Below the pieces are notes generated by a model. That model did no database searches and was not told where the DNA came from. It was given only the letters and a program-made list of their open reading frames with translations. Shown here piece after piece: positions 41,821 through 51,034 of a stretch of 64,000 bases of DNA. The DNA lies in assembly GCA_022820485.1 (NCBI GenBank), contig JAJEFJ010000082.1:155485-219484 (forward strand), written 5' to 3'. Position 1 is the first letter of the stretch. Every line of letters begins with the position of its first letter. Position numbers and translations under genes: made by a program. This DNA comes from Candidatus Latescibacterota bacterium. Its GTDB lineage: Bacteria > Latescibacterota > UBA2968 > UBA8231.

Positions 41821-42708
41821 CTACTCGGCGGCATCTAACAGATGCCTAAAGGCTTCGAGGCTGGGCACCTGTATGGCCGCCCGAAACAACTGCTTGAGGC
41901 GCTGCACATCGTCGATGGCCTCAAGGCGGGCGGCCAACGGATCCGACGCAGCCAACCCAAAGCGAATTTCTAGCACGTCGAGCAGATCTTCAATGGCGCG
42001 GTCTCGGCCGCCTTGCTCGATGCCCTGCTTGATGCCCTTTTCCGTAAAATACTGCGCTATCGACGATTCGTACATGGTCTCCTCCGCAAGGATGGTCATG
42101 ATGGTTTCTGATTTATACACCAAACCGCTCAAAAAGGCAAGATCGGCCAGATAATTGGCCTTGAGGGTCTCGTCCATCGGCACCTGCTGCGCCCGGTGGA
42201 CACACTGACGCAACCATGCCTCGGCATCCATACCTGCTGGCGGCTGCATCAATGGTGCAAACGGCAGCAAGCCCGGATGCCCCTTGTCGAGAATGCGTTG
42301 ACCGTCTATTTCTATCAGCCGAATCACCTTGTATTGCACCAACACGCGGAAGCCGTGCCGCTCTTGGAGGTAATACCCCGGATCGGTGCGGCCGGCGTCG
42401 GGACGCAGATAGATGACGATGGAGTAGATCGGCAGACGGTGCTGCTGGATGCTGCGACCTATATAGCCAGCCATGCGGTACGGCATCGGCGGTTTGCTGT
42501 CCGTAGTTTGAAATTCGTGATGGACCAACGCCTCCTCGCCACCGACTTGTACGTGGATGAGGCTGTCGGTGCGGTGGGCTTCGACGGTGGGTTGCTCGGT
42601 GTCAACGACGCCGACGATTTCGACTTCATCGTGTTGGAGTGCGAAGCGGGCGAAGTCGTGGGGGTAGGTGTGGATGAGATGTTTGGAAATCGTGTCGAAT
42701 TCGGCCAT
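41821..42708 (-). CDS. Rpn-family nuclease (recombination-promoting, PD-(D/E)xK)
   Basis: 295 residues. An N-terminal PD-(D/E)xK domain (Asp in RTDSLIHVQ, then HHEFQT) is the Rpn/PDDEXK_2 type with Gln in place of the last Lys, as is common in that family. A charged C-terminal region with EQGGRDRAIEDLLDVLEIRFG matches DUF4351. Such proteins promote recombination and are often called putative transposases; no repeats flank it. Confidence 0.78.
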   Translation of the reverse strand: MAEFDTISKHLIHTYPHDFARFALQHDEVEIVGVVDTEQPTVEAHRTDSLIHVQVGGEEALVHHEFQTTDSKPPMPYRMAGYIGRSIQQHRLPIYSIVIYLRPDAGRTDPGYYLQERHGFRVLVQYKVIRLIEIDGQRILDKGHPGLLPFAPLMQPPAGMDAEAWLRQCVHRAQQVPMDETLKANYLADLAFLSGLVYKSETIMTILAEETMYESSIAQYFTEKGIKQGIEQGGRDRAIEDLLDVLEIRFGLAASDPLAARLEAIDDVQRLKQLFRAAIQVPSLEAFRHLLDAAE

Positions 42709-42829
42709 GAGCTATGCCTTGGGTTGCGGGTAAGGTGTACCTGTAACGGGCAAGAATCGTGCCAAGGCGGCGGTTCAGAGAGGCAGAGGGGGATAGGAGG
42801 CGCTGGAGTGTAGCGGAAAGGATACAGGG

Positions 42830-43582
42830 ATGGACCATAGGGGATTGAAGGCGACACCGGCAGCCGCGAAGCGCTATGGCGACCGGCAGATTCGTCGCAC
42901 CCTGAGCAAATACGACACTCGGCAGGTGCGCCGCACCTTGGCAACCGGCTGCGAGCTGCAGATGACGGCAGTCGGCGATGTCGATGCCCTAGTGGACCGC
43001 ATGATTGAGCGCGAGGGGCGGCTTCAGAGAGTGGAGCGCTTTCCCTATTGGGCCGAGCTGTGGCCGACGGCGTTGGCCATGGCTCAGTGGTTTTGCCACG
43101 CCGAGGAGCCGATTCCCAGAGGTTGGGCTTGCGAACTGGGCTGTGGTTTGGGGCTAGTAGGCATTGCCTTAGCCAAGTTAGGTTGGCGCGTCGAAGCGAC
43201 TGACTTTGTCGAGGATGCGCTGATTTTTGCCGCCCACAATGCCCGGCTCAACAGGGTCCAGCACAACCACAGGGTGGCCTACTTGGATTGGCGCAATCCC
43301 GTGGGAGGGCCGTATGAGTGCTTGGTGGGGTCGGACATCATCTACGAAAAGAAGAATCACCGCTATCTCGAACGCATTTTGCACAAACTGCTGCTGCCCG
43401 GTGGCCGCTTTTATCTCGGTGATCCGCAACGCAAGGACGCCGCTGCCTTCGTCTCCCTGCTCGTCGCCCAAGGCTATAGTCAGCGGCGCGAAACGCGAGT
43501 CGAGACGTGGAATTCGGTCGAACACCAAGTCGCTATCTACGTATTTACCAAGCCTCAAGACGCTAGCAGGGCGCTTAGGTGA
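42830..43582 (+). CDS. SAM-dependent methyltransferase (METTL21/Nnt1-like)
   Basis: 250 residues. The segment FPYWAELWPTALAMA precedes the SAM-binding motif ELGCGLGLVGIALAKLG and the post-I motif EATDFVEDAL; a later GSDIIYEKKNH fits the protein-lysine/nicotinamide N-methyltransferase branch (METTL21-like). The first 70 residues contain an Arg-rich RRTL repeat and are not part of that domain. Its end overlaps the convergent HDAC gene by 28 bases. Confidence 0.8.
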   Translation: MDHRGLKATPAAAKRYGDRQIRRTLSKYDTRQVRRTLATGCELQMTAVGDVDALVDRMIEREGRLQRVERFPYWAELWPTALAMAQWFCHAEEPIPRGWACELGCGLGLVGIALAKLGWRVEATDFVEDALIFAAHNARLNRVQHNHRVAYLDWRNPVGGPYECLVGSDIIYEKKNHRYLERILHKLLLPGGRFYLGDPQRKDAAAFVSLLVAQGYSQRRETRVETWNSVEHQVAIYVFTKPQDASRALR

Positions 43583-44499
43583 GCAGCTACCGAAGCGGCA
43601 GTCCCCTCTAAGTCGTATCCGCCCTCTAGCAGAGAGACGAGGCGGCCCTCGCAGTGGCGGGTGGCGAGTTGGAGTACCAATTCGGTTAGCTGGCCATAGC
43701 CCTCTGCGCTGAGCAGGATTTGCCCGAGAGGGTCGTTGCGATGGGCGTCAAAACCGGCCGACAGGAGGATGAAGTCGGGTTGGAACTGGTCTATGGCTGG
43801 AATGATGGTGTCGGCGAAGTGGCGAAGGTAATCGGCATCGGTGCTGCCGGCCGGGACTGGGACATTCAAGGTTTGGCCGTGGCCCGCTCCCAGCCCGCGC
43901 TCATCGGCCGCACCAGTGCCCGGATAGAGGGGCGATTGGTGGATGCTGCAAAAAAACACCGAGCCGTCTTCCTCAAAGATGTGCTGTGTGCCATTGCCGT
44001 GATGGACGTCCCAGTCGATGATCGCCACTTTGTCGCAGCCGCATTCAGCCCGCAGGTAATGAGCGGCGACCGCCACATTGTTGAGGAAACAAAAGCCCAT
44101 GATTTGCTCGACTTCGGCGTGATGGCCCGGAGGCCGCATGCAGCAGAAGGCATGGTCGGCGTGGCCGGCGAGTAGGGCGTCGATGGCGGTTAGGGGGGCT
44201 CCGGCTGCTAAGAGAGCGGCGCGGTACGTGTCTGGAGAGAACTCGGTGTCTTGGCTCACATAGACGGAATACTCGACCTGTGCGAGGTCTGCTACTCGGT
44301 CCAAGTGGACTGGCGAGTGGGCTCTGAGCAGGGCGCGACGCGGTGCTGGCTGCGGCTGGAGGTGCAGCACTTCGTCCCACAGCGAGCGATCTTTTAGATG
44401 TTGGACAATGGATTCCAAGCGCGCGCGGCGCTCTGGATGCCCCTCGCCCGTGTCGTGCAACAAGACGTCGGGGTGATAGATCAAGGCCGTCCTAGCCAC
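43555..44499 (-). CDS. Histone deacetylase/acetoin-utilisation superfamily hydrolase
   Basis: 314 residues of the arginase/HDAC-fold amidohydrolases. Visible are the catalytic RPPGHHAE, zinc-binding DWDVHHGNGTQ, the SAGFDAH segment and a late EGGYDLEG. It removes acetyl groups from polyamines, lysine or other amines; the substrate in this bacterium is unknown. The NUDIX gene is upstream with an 8-base overlap, so they form a unit. Confidence 0.9.
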   Translation of the reverse strand: MARTALIYHPDVLLHDTGEGHPERRARLESIVQHLKDRSLWDEVLHLQPQPAPRRALLRAHSPVHLDRVADLAQVEYSVYVSQDTEFSPDTYRAALLAAGAPLTAIDALLAGHADHAFCCMRPPGHHAEVEQIMGFCFLNNVAVAAHYLRAECGCDKVAIIDWDVHHGNGTQHIFEEDGSVFFCSIHQSPLYPGTGAADERGLGAGHGQTLNVPVPAGSTDADYLRHFADTIIPAIDQFQPDFILLSAGFDAHRNDPLGQILLSAEGYGQLTELVLQLATRHCEGRLVSLLEGGYDLEGTAASVAAHLSALLAS

Positions 44500-44953
44500 A
44501 GTTTACCACTTCTCCTGCGTCGATGGATGCAATGGCGCGGCGTCCGAGGATGCGGATGTCTTCGGCGATGGCCGCATCGCCCAAGGCGGCGTGGTCGCAC
44601 CAGCGCAATCGCGTGGCCTCGCGGGGGTTGACGCGGGCTTGCCCGCTTACCACGCGGCTAAAGTAAATCAGGTCTATGTGCTGATGGCCCGGTTCGATGT
44701 CCTCTAGGAGGATACACGCGGGTTGGTACAGGACGGCGACCTGTCCCCATTGCTCTTGTCGGCCCAACAACTCGACGGTCAGGCCGGTTTCTTCGCGCAC
44801 TTCGCGGAGGGCGGCTTCTTCGGGCAGTTCGCCCGGGTCGATGTGGCCGCCTGGGGGCAGCCAAGCCTGCATTTTCTTGTGCCACAGCAAGAGGGTGGCT
44901 CCCTCGTGGACAACAAAGGTCGTCGCCGTAAAGTCGCGGGTGATTGCCGTCAA
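44492..44953 (-). CDS. NUDIX hydrolase
   Basis: 153 residues with a full Nudix box starting GGHIDPGELPEEAALREVRE, with ETG at its end (about 37-60), so the metal-binding Glu residues are present. It hydrolyses a nucleoside-diphosphate derivative of unknown identity. Eight bases overlap with the HDAC-type gene. Confidence 0.85.
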   Translation of the reverse strand: MTAITRDFTATTFVVHEGATLLLWHKKMQAWLPPGGHIDPGELPEEAALREVREETGLTVELLGRQEQWGQVAVLYQPACILLEDIEPGHQHIDLIYFSRVVSGQARVNPREATRLRWCDHAALGDAAIAEDIRILGRRAIASIDAGEVVNCG

Positions 44954-45068
44954 GGTGTCCGCTCGTCGCGCGTTTGATGGAGAAAAAACAAGGCGTTTGC
45001 AGTGCGCCGGAGGTCAATATAGCCGGTCACTTAGTGGAACGAAAGCTCGCGATAGCTCCCGCGCTGCA

Positions 45069-45096
45069 TTGACCAGCTTTTCTCGCTAATTATTTT
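45069..45096 (+). promoter_or_regulatory. Possible promoter of the E2 gene
   Basis: TTGACC at 45069-45074 and TATTTT at 45091-45096, with a 16-base spacer, 39 bases before the ATG at 45135. Confidence 0.4.
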
Positions 45097-45134
45097 ACAA
45101 GGCTGACTTTGCATCCCTTTAGACTGAGAGAGAT

Positions 45135-46394
45135 ATGGCTACTGAGATCGTCATGCCCAAATTGGGGCTGACCATGGAAAGCGGCGCAATAAGCGCTTGG
45201 TTGGTAGAAGAAGGCCAGGAAGTACAAAAGGGCCAGGCCCTGTTGGAAATCGCCACCGATAAGGTGACGATGGAAGTCGAGGCGCAGGCCGATGGAATTC
45301 TGCGCAAAATTCTGGTGCCGGTCGGCCAAGAAGTTCCGGTATCGACGACGATCGGCGTCATTGCCGCCGCGGACGAAGATATCGACTCGTATGTCGCCAC
45401 TGCTCCGAGTGATCCAACTGCTGCTGCTCCGAGCGACTCGGCTCCACCGGCAACCCCAGCTCCTGTTGCTGCCCCACCACCACCTTCGGCTCCGGCTGCA
45501 CCAACTCCGGTCTCGCCGGCCCCAGCACCCTCCGTTGCTACCGACGGGCGGCGGCCGCATAAGACCTCGCCCAAAGCGCGCAAAATAGCTGCCGAGCACG
45601 GCCTTGACCTGTCCGGCGTCAACGGCAGTGGCCCCGGAGGCCGAATCGTCAGCGCCGATGTGCTGGCCTTGGTCGAACAAGCCCGGCTAGCCCCGGCCCC
45701 GACCCCAGCAGTCCCGGTCGCCGAAGGGCTGATTGAGCTGAGCCGGGCCGAGCAAGTGGCCGCCGAGCGGCTGACGGCCAGCTACCAACAGATCCCACAC
45801 ATTCACATCAGCATGGACGTGTCGGCCGTGTGGTTGCAGCAATTCCGCACCGGCTACCAGCTAGAGGGCAAGAAAATCTCCTTCAACGATTTGATCGTCA
45901 AAGCCACAGCCCGCACCCTAAGCGAATTCCCCCGCGTCAACAGCTTGGAGGAGGGCGGTCACTTCCGCTACGCCTCCCAAATCAACATCGGCGTTGCCGT
46001 GGCGGCCGAGCAGGGCTTGGTGGTTCCGGTTATTCGCGACGCAGCCGAAAAGACGATCGAGGAAATCGCCTTAGAAGGGACGCGGCTGATCGACGCGGCT
46101 CGCCGAGGCGAGCTGCGTCCCGACGACATGTTAGGCGGCACCTTCACCATCTCGAACTTGGGCATGTTCGGCGTCTCCCGTTTTACTGCGATCATCAATC
46201 CTCCGCAAGTGGCAATCCTAGCCGTCGGGGCTATAGAAAATAGGGTAGTAGCTTCTGGGGCCGACGCATTTGCCGTGCGCCCGCAACTGACCTTGACGCT
46301 AGCCGCGGATCACCGCGTCGTCGATGGCGCGCTGGCCGCCCGCTTCCTCGCGCGGCTCAAGGAGGTACTAGAAACACCCGGCCTACTCGGCTAG
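45135..46394 (+). CDS. Dihydrolipoamide acyltransferase (E2 of a 2-oxoacid dehydrogenase)
   Basis: 419 residues. One lipoyl domain (EIATDKVTMEVEA, lipoyl Lys near 44), an Ala/Pro-rich linker, an E3-binding domain (RKIAAEHGLDLSGVNGSGPGGR) and the catalytic domain ending in HRVVDGALAARF with the active His. It transfers acyl groups to CoA in a pyruvate, branched-chain or acetoin dehydrogenase complex. No E1 or E3 gene is in the window, so the complex type stays open. A promoter for ftsH follows it. Confidence 0.92.
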   Translation: MATEIVMPKLGLTMESGAISAWLVEEGQEVQKGQALLEIATDKVTMEVEAQADGILRKILVPVGQEVPVSTTIGVIAAADEDIDSYVATAPSDPTAAAPSDSAPPATPAPVAAPPPPSAPAAPTPVSPAPAPSVATDGRRPHKTSPKARKIAAEHGLDLSGVNGSGPGGRIVSADVLALVEQARLAPAPTPAVPVAEGLIELSRAEQVAAERLTASYQQIPHIHISMDVSAVWLQQFRTGYQLEGKKISFNDLIVKATARTLSEFPRVNSLEEGGHFRYASQINIGVAVAAEQGLVVPVIRDAAEKTIEEIALEGTRLIDAARRGELRPDDMLGGTFTISNLGMFGVSRFTAIINPPQVAILAVGAIENRVVASGADAFAVRPQLTLTLAADHRVVDGALAARFLARLKEVLETPGLLG

Positions 46395-46406
46395 CAGCTT
46401 CTCACC

Positions 46407-46435
46407 TTGACCCTATCTAGGCCGCCGGTTATCTT
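46407..46435 (+). promoter_or_regulatory. Promoter of ftsH
   Basis: TTGACC at 46407-46412, 17-base spacer, TATCTT at 46430-46435, 81 bases before the ftsH ATG. Confidence 0.6.
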
Positions 46436-46515
46436 CAAAACCGCCCCCCAAGTTGGCTTTTTCACCCTTGCGTACTGTGGGTGGAAGAGCGCGTCCTGGC
46501 ATCGGAAAATAACCC

Positions 46516-48426
46516 ATGAAATTCGAGAAAAAGACCCAGCTTTCCATTGCGTATGCCGTCCTTACGCTGCTTCTGCTCCTGAGTCTGCAAAACTACTTCG
46601 CCAACCAAGTTGAATCCCTTCCGTACAGTCAGTTCCGGGAGTGGATCAAAAGCGGGCAGGTCATTGAGTGTACCTTCAGCGGCGAGTTCATCCACGGCCG
46701 TGCCAATGTCGATGGCCGAGAGATTAGTTTCCGCACCGCAGTCATAGACGATCCCGAGATTATTAGCCTACTCGAAGAACACCAAGTCGAGTTTACCCGC
46801 GAGCCCAGCAACAACTGGTTCACGCAGCTTTTGTCGTGGATCTTGCCCGCGCTGATCTTCGTGGGGATCTGGCTGTTTCTCATTCGTCGCATGAGCGGCG
46901 GCGGCGGCCTGATGTCCATTGGCAAGAGCAAGGCCAAGGTGTACATGGAGAAGGGAACGGGCATTACCTTCGACGACGTGGCGGGCATTGACGAGGCCAA
47001 GGAAGAGTTGCAGGAGATCGTCGAGTTTTTGCGCACCCCCGAGCGGTTTCAGGCTCTTGGGGGTCGGATTCCGCGCGGAGTCTTACTCGTGGGTTCGCCG
47101 GGCACGGGTAAGACGCTGTTGGCCAAGGCCGTCGCTGGCGAGGCGAGTGTGCCCTTTTTCTCGCTTAGTGGCTCGGATTTTGTCGAGATGTTCGTCGGGG
47201 TAGGGGCTGCGCGCGTGCGCGACCTTTTTGAACAGGCCAAAAAACACGCCCCGGCCATTATCTTCATCGACGAGCTCGATGCCTTGGGCAAGGCCCGGGG
47301 GGCTGGCTCTTTTGGCGGCCACGACGAGCGCGAGCAGACGCTCAACCAACTCCTCACCGAGCTCGACGGTTTCGACACCAACGCCGGCGTGATCCTCATG
47401 GCGGCGACCAACCGGCCGGAAATCCTCGACCCGGCCTTGCTGCGCCCCGGCCGCTTCGACCGCACCGTGGCCGTGGACCGGCCCGATGTCAAGGGGCGCG
47501 CCGCCATCCTCCGAATCCACGCCAAGGAAGTCAAGCTGGGCCCGGATGTGGATCTGCACAAGTTGGCCGTGCGCACGCCGGGGTTTGCCGGTGCGGACTT
47601 GGCCAATATCGTCAACGAAGCGGCTCTCTTGGCGGCGCGGCGAGATAAAAATTCCATCACCATGTCCGAATTAGAAGAGGCAATTGAGCGCTCGGTGGCC
47701 GGGCTGGAGCGCAAAAGCCGCGTGCTCAACGAGAAGGAGCGCCGGATCGTCGCATACCACGAAGCCGGTCACGCTATCGTCGGCGAGATTTTGCCCGAGG
47801 CCAATCCCGTGCAGAAGATCTCCATCGTATCGCGGGGCATCGCCGCCTTGGGCTACACGCTGAATATGCCGCTAGAGGATCGCTATCTAATGACCAAGGA
47901 GGAGTTGCAAGATTCCTTGGCGGCGATCTTGGGCGGTCGGGCGGCCGAGGAAATCGTCTTTGGCGAAATCTCCACCGGCGCAGCCAACGACCTGCAGCAG
48001 GCCACGCAAATGGCCGAGCGGATGGTCAAAGAATTCGGCATGAGCCAGCGCATCGGCTTGGTCGCCCACCGCACGGACCGCTCGCAACAGTTACTGGGCA
48101 TGACCCCGGCCGACCGCCCGTACAGCGACGAGACGGCCAAGCTCATCGACGAGGAAATAAAGGGCATCATCGGCGCAGGGTACGCGCGGGCCAAGGACCT
48201 ACTCACTCAGCATCGGCAGGCGATGGAGGATGTCGTCGAGATACTCTTTGAGAACGAGGTGATGGACGGCGACCAACTGCGTAATTTGCTCGCAGAGAAC
48301 GGGATAGAACTGCCACCTAGGCCCAAACAAGAAGCGCCGCCCGACAGCCCCTCCGCCGAGCCACAGGCCAATGGCAATGCTCCGCAGTCGGAAGAGCCGG
48401 AAAAGGAAGAGCGCGAGGCTCCCTAG
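46516..48426 (+). CDS. ftsH: ATP-dependent zinc metalloprotease FtsH
   Basis: 636 residues. Two membrane helices (about 8-24 and 108-124) flank a periplasmic part; then the AAA+ domain with Walker A GSPGTGKT (about 195) and Walker B IIFIDELDALG, and the M41 protease domain with HEAGH (about 417). It degrades membrane and regulatory proteins. The short charged tail (EEPEKEEREAP) is normal. Its stop overlaps the end of the convergent RidA gene by 4 bases. Confidence 0.97.
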   Translation: MKFEKKTQLSIAYAVLTLLLLLSLQNYFANQVESLPYSQFREWIKSGQVIECTFSGEFIHGRANVDGREISFRTAVIDDPEIISLLEEHQVEFTREPSNNWFTQLLSWILPALIFVGIWLFLIRRMSGGGGLMSIGKSKAKVYMEKGTGITFDDVAGIDEAKEELQEIVEFLRTPERFQALGGRIPRGVLLVGSPGTGKTLLAKAVAGEASVPFFSLSGSDFVEMFVGVGAARVRDLFEQAKKHAPAIIFIDELDALGKARGAGSFGGHDEREQTLNQLLTELDGFDTNAGVILMAATNRPEILDPALLRPGRFDRTVAVDRPDVKGRAAILRIHAKEVKLGPDVDLHKLAVRTPGFAGADLANIVNEAALLAARRDKNSITMSELEEAIERSVAGLERKSRVLNEKERRIVAYHEAGHAIVGEILPEANPVQKISIVSRGIAALGYTLNMPLEDRYLMTKEELQDSLAAILGGRAAEEIVFGEISTGAANDLQQATQMAERMVKEFGMSQRIGLVAHRTDRSQQLLGMTPADRPYSDETAKLIDEEIKGIIGAGYARAKDLLTQHRQAMEDVVEILFENEVMDGDQLRNLLAENGIELPPRPKQEAPPDSPSAEPQANGNAPQSEEPEKEEREAP

Positions 48427-48878
48427 CCCACGGCGGCGATGATTTCCAACTCGACGGCTGCTCCCAGCGGCAAGCTGGCGACGCCGACGGCCAAGCGCGC
48501 GTGTATCCCCTTATCTCCCAAGACTGAGGCCAGCAGATCGGAAGCGCCGTTGACCACGTTGGCGTGAGCCGTAAAACCGGGTGCCGCTGCTACATATCCT
48601 CCCAAGCGGACAATGGAAACCGCGTCGAGGTCGCCGGTTTCGGCGTTGAGCACGCTCAGGGCGTTGAGGGCGCATAACTTGGCAGCCTCATATCCCGCTT
48701 CAACATCCAAGTCCTCGCCTACTATTCCTGCGTATTGGATCTGGCCGGCTAGTAGGGGCAACTGACCTGAGACGAAGAGCAAAGGGCCGCTTTGCACGGC
48801 GCGGGTATAGGAACCGGCCGGTTGGGGTGGAGGGGGAAGTTGTAGGTTGAGGTCTCTTAGTTTTTCTTCCACAGACAT
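48423..48878 (-). CDS. RidA/YjgF-family protein
   Basis: 151 residues from ATG 48878, selected because GGGAG lies upstream and an upstream extension would overlap the divergent MFS gene. The YjgF/RidA fold is shown by AVQSGPLLFVSGQLPL and SIVRLGGYVA. This branch, with a Pro-rich N-terminus, belongs to the RidA-like group whose imine deaminase activity is not certain; the C-terminal VELEIIAAVG replaces the usual IE-EA-A-end. Confidence 0.85.
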   Translation of the reverse strand: MSVEEKLRDLNLQLPPPPQPAGSYTRAVQSGPLLFVSGQLPLLAGQIQYAGIVGEDLDVEAGYEAAKLCALNALSVLNAETGDLDAVSIVRLGGYVAAAPGFTAHANVVNGASDLLASVLGDKGIHARLAVGVASLPLGAAVELEIIAAVG

Positions 48879-48951
48879 GTTAAATCTCCCATGGCTTCGG
48901 GCTAGTTGGCGCGAGTAATATAGGACGCCTAATGACTCCGGCAAGAGAGCA

Positions 48952-50178
48952 ATGCACAGCATGAGATTCGCCAGAGGGAGCGTCCTCGAACCCTTGGCCA
49001 ACAGGGATTTCGTGCGCCTGTGGTTGGCCAATGGCCTTTGGTGGCAGGCCATGTGGATGGAGATGCTGGCGCTGGGGTGGCTGGCTTTAGAGCTGACTAA
49101 TTCTCCGTGGTGGGTGCAGGTCATTGGCTTTTACCGCGCCATCCCGCTGCTGATTATGGGTTTGTTCGGCTCGGTGATTACCGATCGCTTTAAGCGGCGC
49201 TACATCGTTTGGACTTTGCAGTTGGTCAATGTGCTGGGGACGGGGCTGTTGGCGCTCTTGCTCTTTTTGGGGCGGCTCGAGTTGTGGCACTTGTCGGTGG
49301 TGTCGCTGGCATTGGGAGCCTCTTGGGCGCTGGATTGGCCGACCCGGCGCAGCATGGTGCCCGATCTAGTTGGCAAGGCCCGCACGGTCGATGCCATGGT
49401 GCTGGAGAATGTCATTCAGGGGTTTACGCGCATTGCTGGCCCCTTGGCGGCGGGCTATGTCACCGCAGCCTATGGTAGCTTAGGTGCGCTGTTGGTGTTG
49501 GTTGGGCTGGGTATCTTGGCGCTGTTCTTATTGGCGGGCCTCAAGACAGATTCCAAGGCACCTAGCGCGAGCGCGTGGTCATCGGGGTGGGCTGGGCGGC
49601 AGGGATGGGCCAGCATGCGGGCTTCCGCGCCGATATTCGGCGTTTTTCTCATCACGATCTTTATGAACGTCTGGGCGTTTCCCTACATGAACCTGCTGCC
49701 GGTTTTTGCGCGCGACGTATTCGGCCGCGGCCCGGAAGCCATGGGGTGGTTAGGCGCGGCTAGCGGGAGCGGGGCGATTGTGGGCTTGGCCGCGGTACAG
49801 CTAAGCCGCAGCAAGCTGAGCAACGAATGGCTCTTCGTCGCTGGCTCGTTGCTGGCGTGTACGGGCATTATCGCCTTTGCCTTTAGCGGGACCTTTGGCA
49901 TTGCCTTGCTGATGCTGTTTTGCTCTGGATTGGGGCAGGCGGGCTTCAGCATTATGCAGAGTAGCATCATTTTGGTCGAATCCTCTGACGAGATGCGGAG
50001 CCGAGCGATGAGCACCTTGGTCGTGGCCATTGGCGTCGGCCCCTTTGGCCGCTTGCAGAGTGGAGCGCTGGCCGAGACTTGGGGAGCACAAGGAGCGGCG
50101 GGGGTCATGGCGCTGCTGGCGGGGTTAGGGACTGTGGGAACGGCGGTTTTGGTGCGGGGGTTTGTGGGTAGGAGGTAG
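48952..50178 (+). CDS. MFS transporter (MFS_3/EntS-like)
   Basis: 408 residues, about twelve membrane helices. The cytoplasmic loop after helix 2 has GSVITDRFKRRYIVW, matching the G-x-x-x-D-R-x-x-RR motif of major facilitator proteins. The EntS-like branch includes siderophore and multidrug exporters; the substrate is not inferred. The upstream RidA gene is divergent. Confidence 0.85.
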   Translation: MHSMRFARGSVLEPLANRDFVRLWLANGLWWQAMWMEMLALGWLALELTNSPWWVQVIGFYRAIPLLIMGLFGSVITDRFKRRYIVWTLQLVNVLGTGLLALLLFLGRLELWHLSVVSLALGASWALDWPTRRSMVPDLVGKARTVDAMVLENVIQGFTRIAGPLAAGYVTAAYGSLGALLVLVGLGILALFLLAGLKTDSKAPSASAWSSGWAGRQGWASMRASAPIFGVFLITIFMNVWAFPYMNLLPVFARDVFGRGPEAMGWLGAASGSGAIVGLAAVQLSRSKLSNEWLFVAGSLLACTGIIAFAFSGTFGIALLMLFCSGLGQAGFSIMQSSIILVESSDEMRSRAMSTLVVAIGVGPFGRLQSGALAETWGAQGAAGVMALLAGLGTVGTAVLVRGFVGRR

Positions 50179-50246
50179 GGGGAGACGCTACTTGACCCAG
50201 ACGGGTATTGCTGCGAGATTGGCAATAGACCAACAAGGAGGCCGTC

Positions 50247-50852
50247 GTGGAATCCATTGCTGCACCATCCTACCTGACTCCAGCGGAATACCTCGTTTTG
50301 GAACGCAAGGCCACGACCAAAAGCGAATACCTAAATGGTCGAGTCTATGCAATGGTCGGTGCTAGTCGAGAGCACAACCTCATCGCCGTTAATATAGCGA
50401 GTGAACTGCACGTCCAGTTGCGAGAGCGGCCTTGCGAGACCTATATCAACGACATGCGCGTAAAGGTCGATCCAGCGGGGCTATACACCTACCCGGATGT
50501 GGTCGTTGTCTGTGAGGAACCCCGCTTTGAGGACACCGACCTCGATACGCTCCTCAATCCAACCGTTCTGATAGAAATTCTCTCGCCCTCGACCGAAGCC
50601 TATGATCGAGGGGAGAAATTTGCTCACTATCGGCAACTCGGGTCGCTGCGAGAATACCTGCTCGTTGCCCAAAACAGGGTGTGCGTCGAACGCTATTTCC
50701 GGCAAGGGCCCCAGTGGCTCCTGACCGAATTTAGCGCCCTCGACGACGAGTTTGATCTCGTTTCCATTGGTTGCCAACTATCCTTGCGTGCGATCTATAC
50801 AAAAGTCGAATTTCCCGCGAGTGAGGGGCCGAGATCGCAGAGAACGTCCTAG
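50247..50852 (+). CDS. Uma2-family endonuclease (DUF820)
   Basis: 201 residues, GTG start preceded by AAGGAGG. Motifs: LTPAEYLVLERKATTKSEYLNGRVYAM, then YPDVVVVC and a VLIEILSPSTEAYDRGEKF block, the restriction endonuclease-like core of Uma2. These proteins are abundant in cyanobacteria and many uncultured phyla; function unknown. Confidence 0.9.
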   Translation: MESIAAPSYLTPAEYLVLERKATTKSEYLNGRVYAMVGASREHNLIAVNIASELHVQLRERPCETYINDMRVKVDPAGLYTYPDVVVVCEEPRFEDTDLDTLLNPTVLIEILSPSTEAYDRGEKFAHYRQLGSLREYLLVAQNRVCVERYFRQGPQWLLTEFSALDDEFDLVSIGCQLSLRAIYTKVEFPASEGPRSQRTS

Positions 50853-51034
50853 GGCTGGAATTGCACCGCCAACACGTGTTCTACCGTTTTATATATTTCT
50901 GCCGCAAAGTGGAGCTGCTCTAACGTACCCAGCCTAGTAAATCCATTGAGCCGACCACATCGGTGCCCATCTGCGTTCATCTGCGGATACTCTGCTGCCA
51001 TGTGACAGCCTAACGCCTCTAAGGAGAATTTTCC
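50853..51034. other. Intergenic region with a dispersed-type sequence
   Basis: No gene recognised. ATCTGCGTTCATCTGCGGAT at 50969-50988 is close to the reverse complement of ATCCGCAGATGGACGCAGAA at 61782, so the same short element sits in two intergenic gaps. Similar strings are common in genomes of uncultured bacteria, as far as I recall. Confidence 0.4.

Noticed and set aside
45090..45680. 196-codon minus frame opposite the E2 linker
   Set aside because: Arises from the Ala/Pro-rich linker; no recognisable domain.
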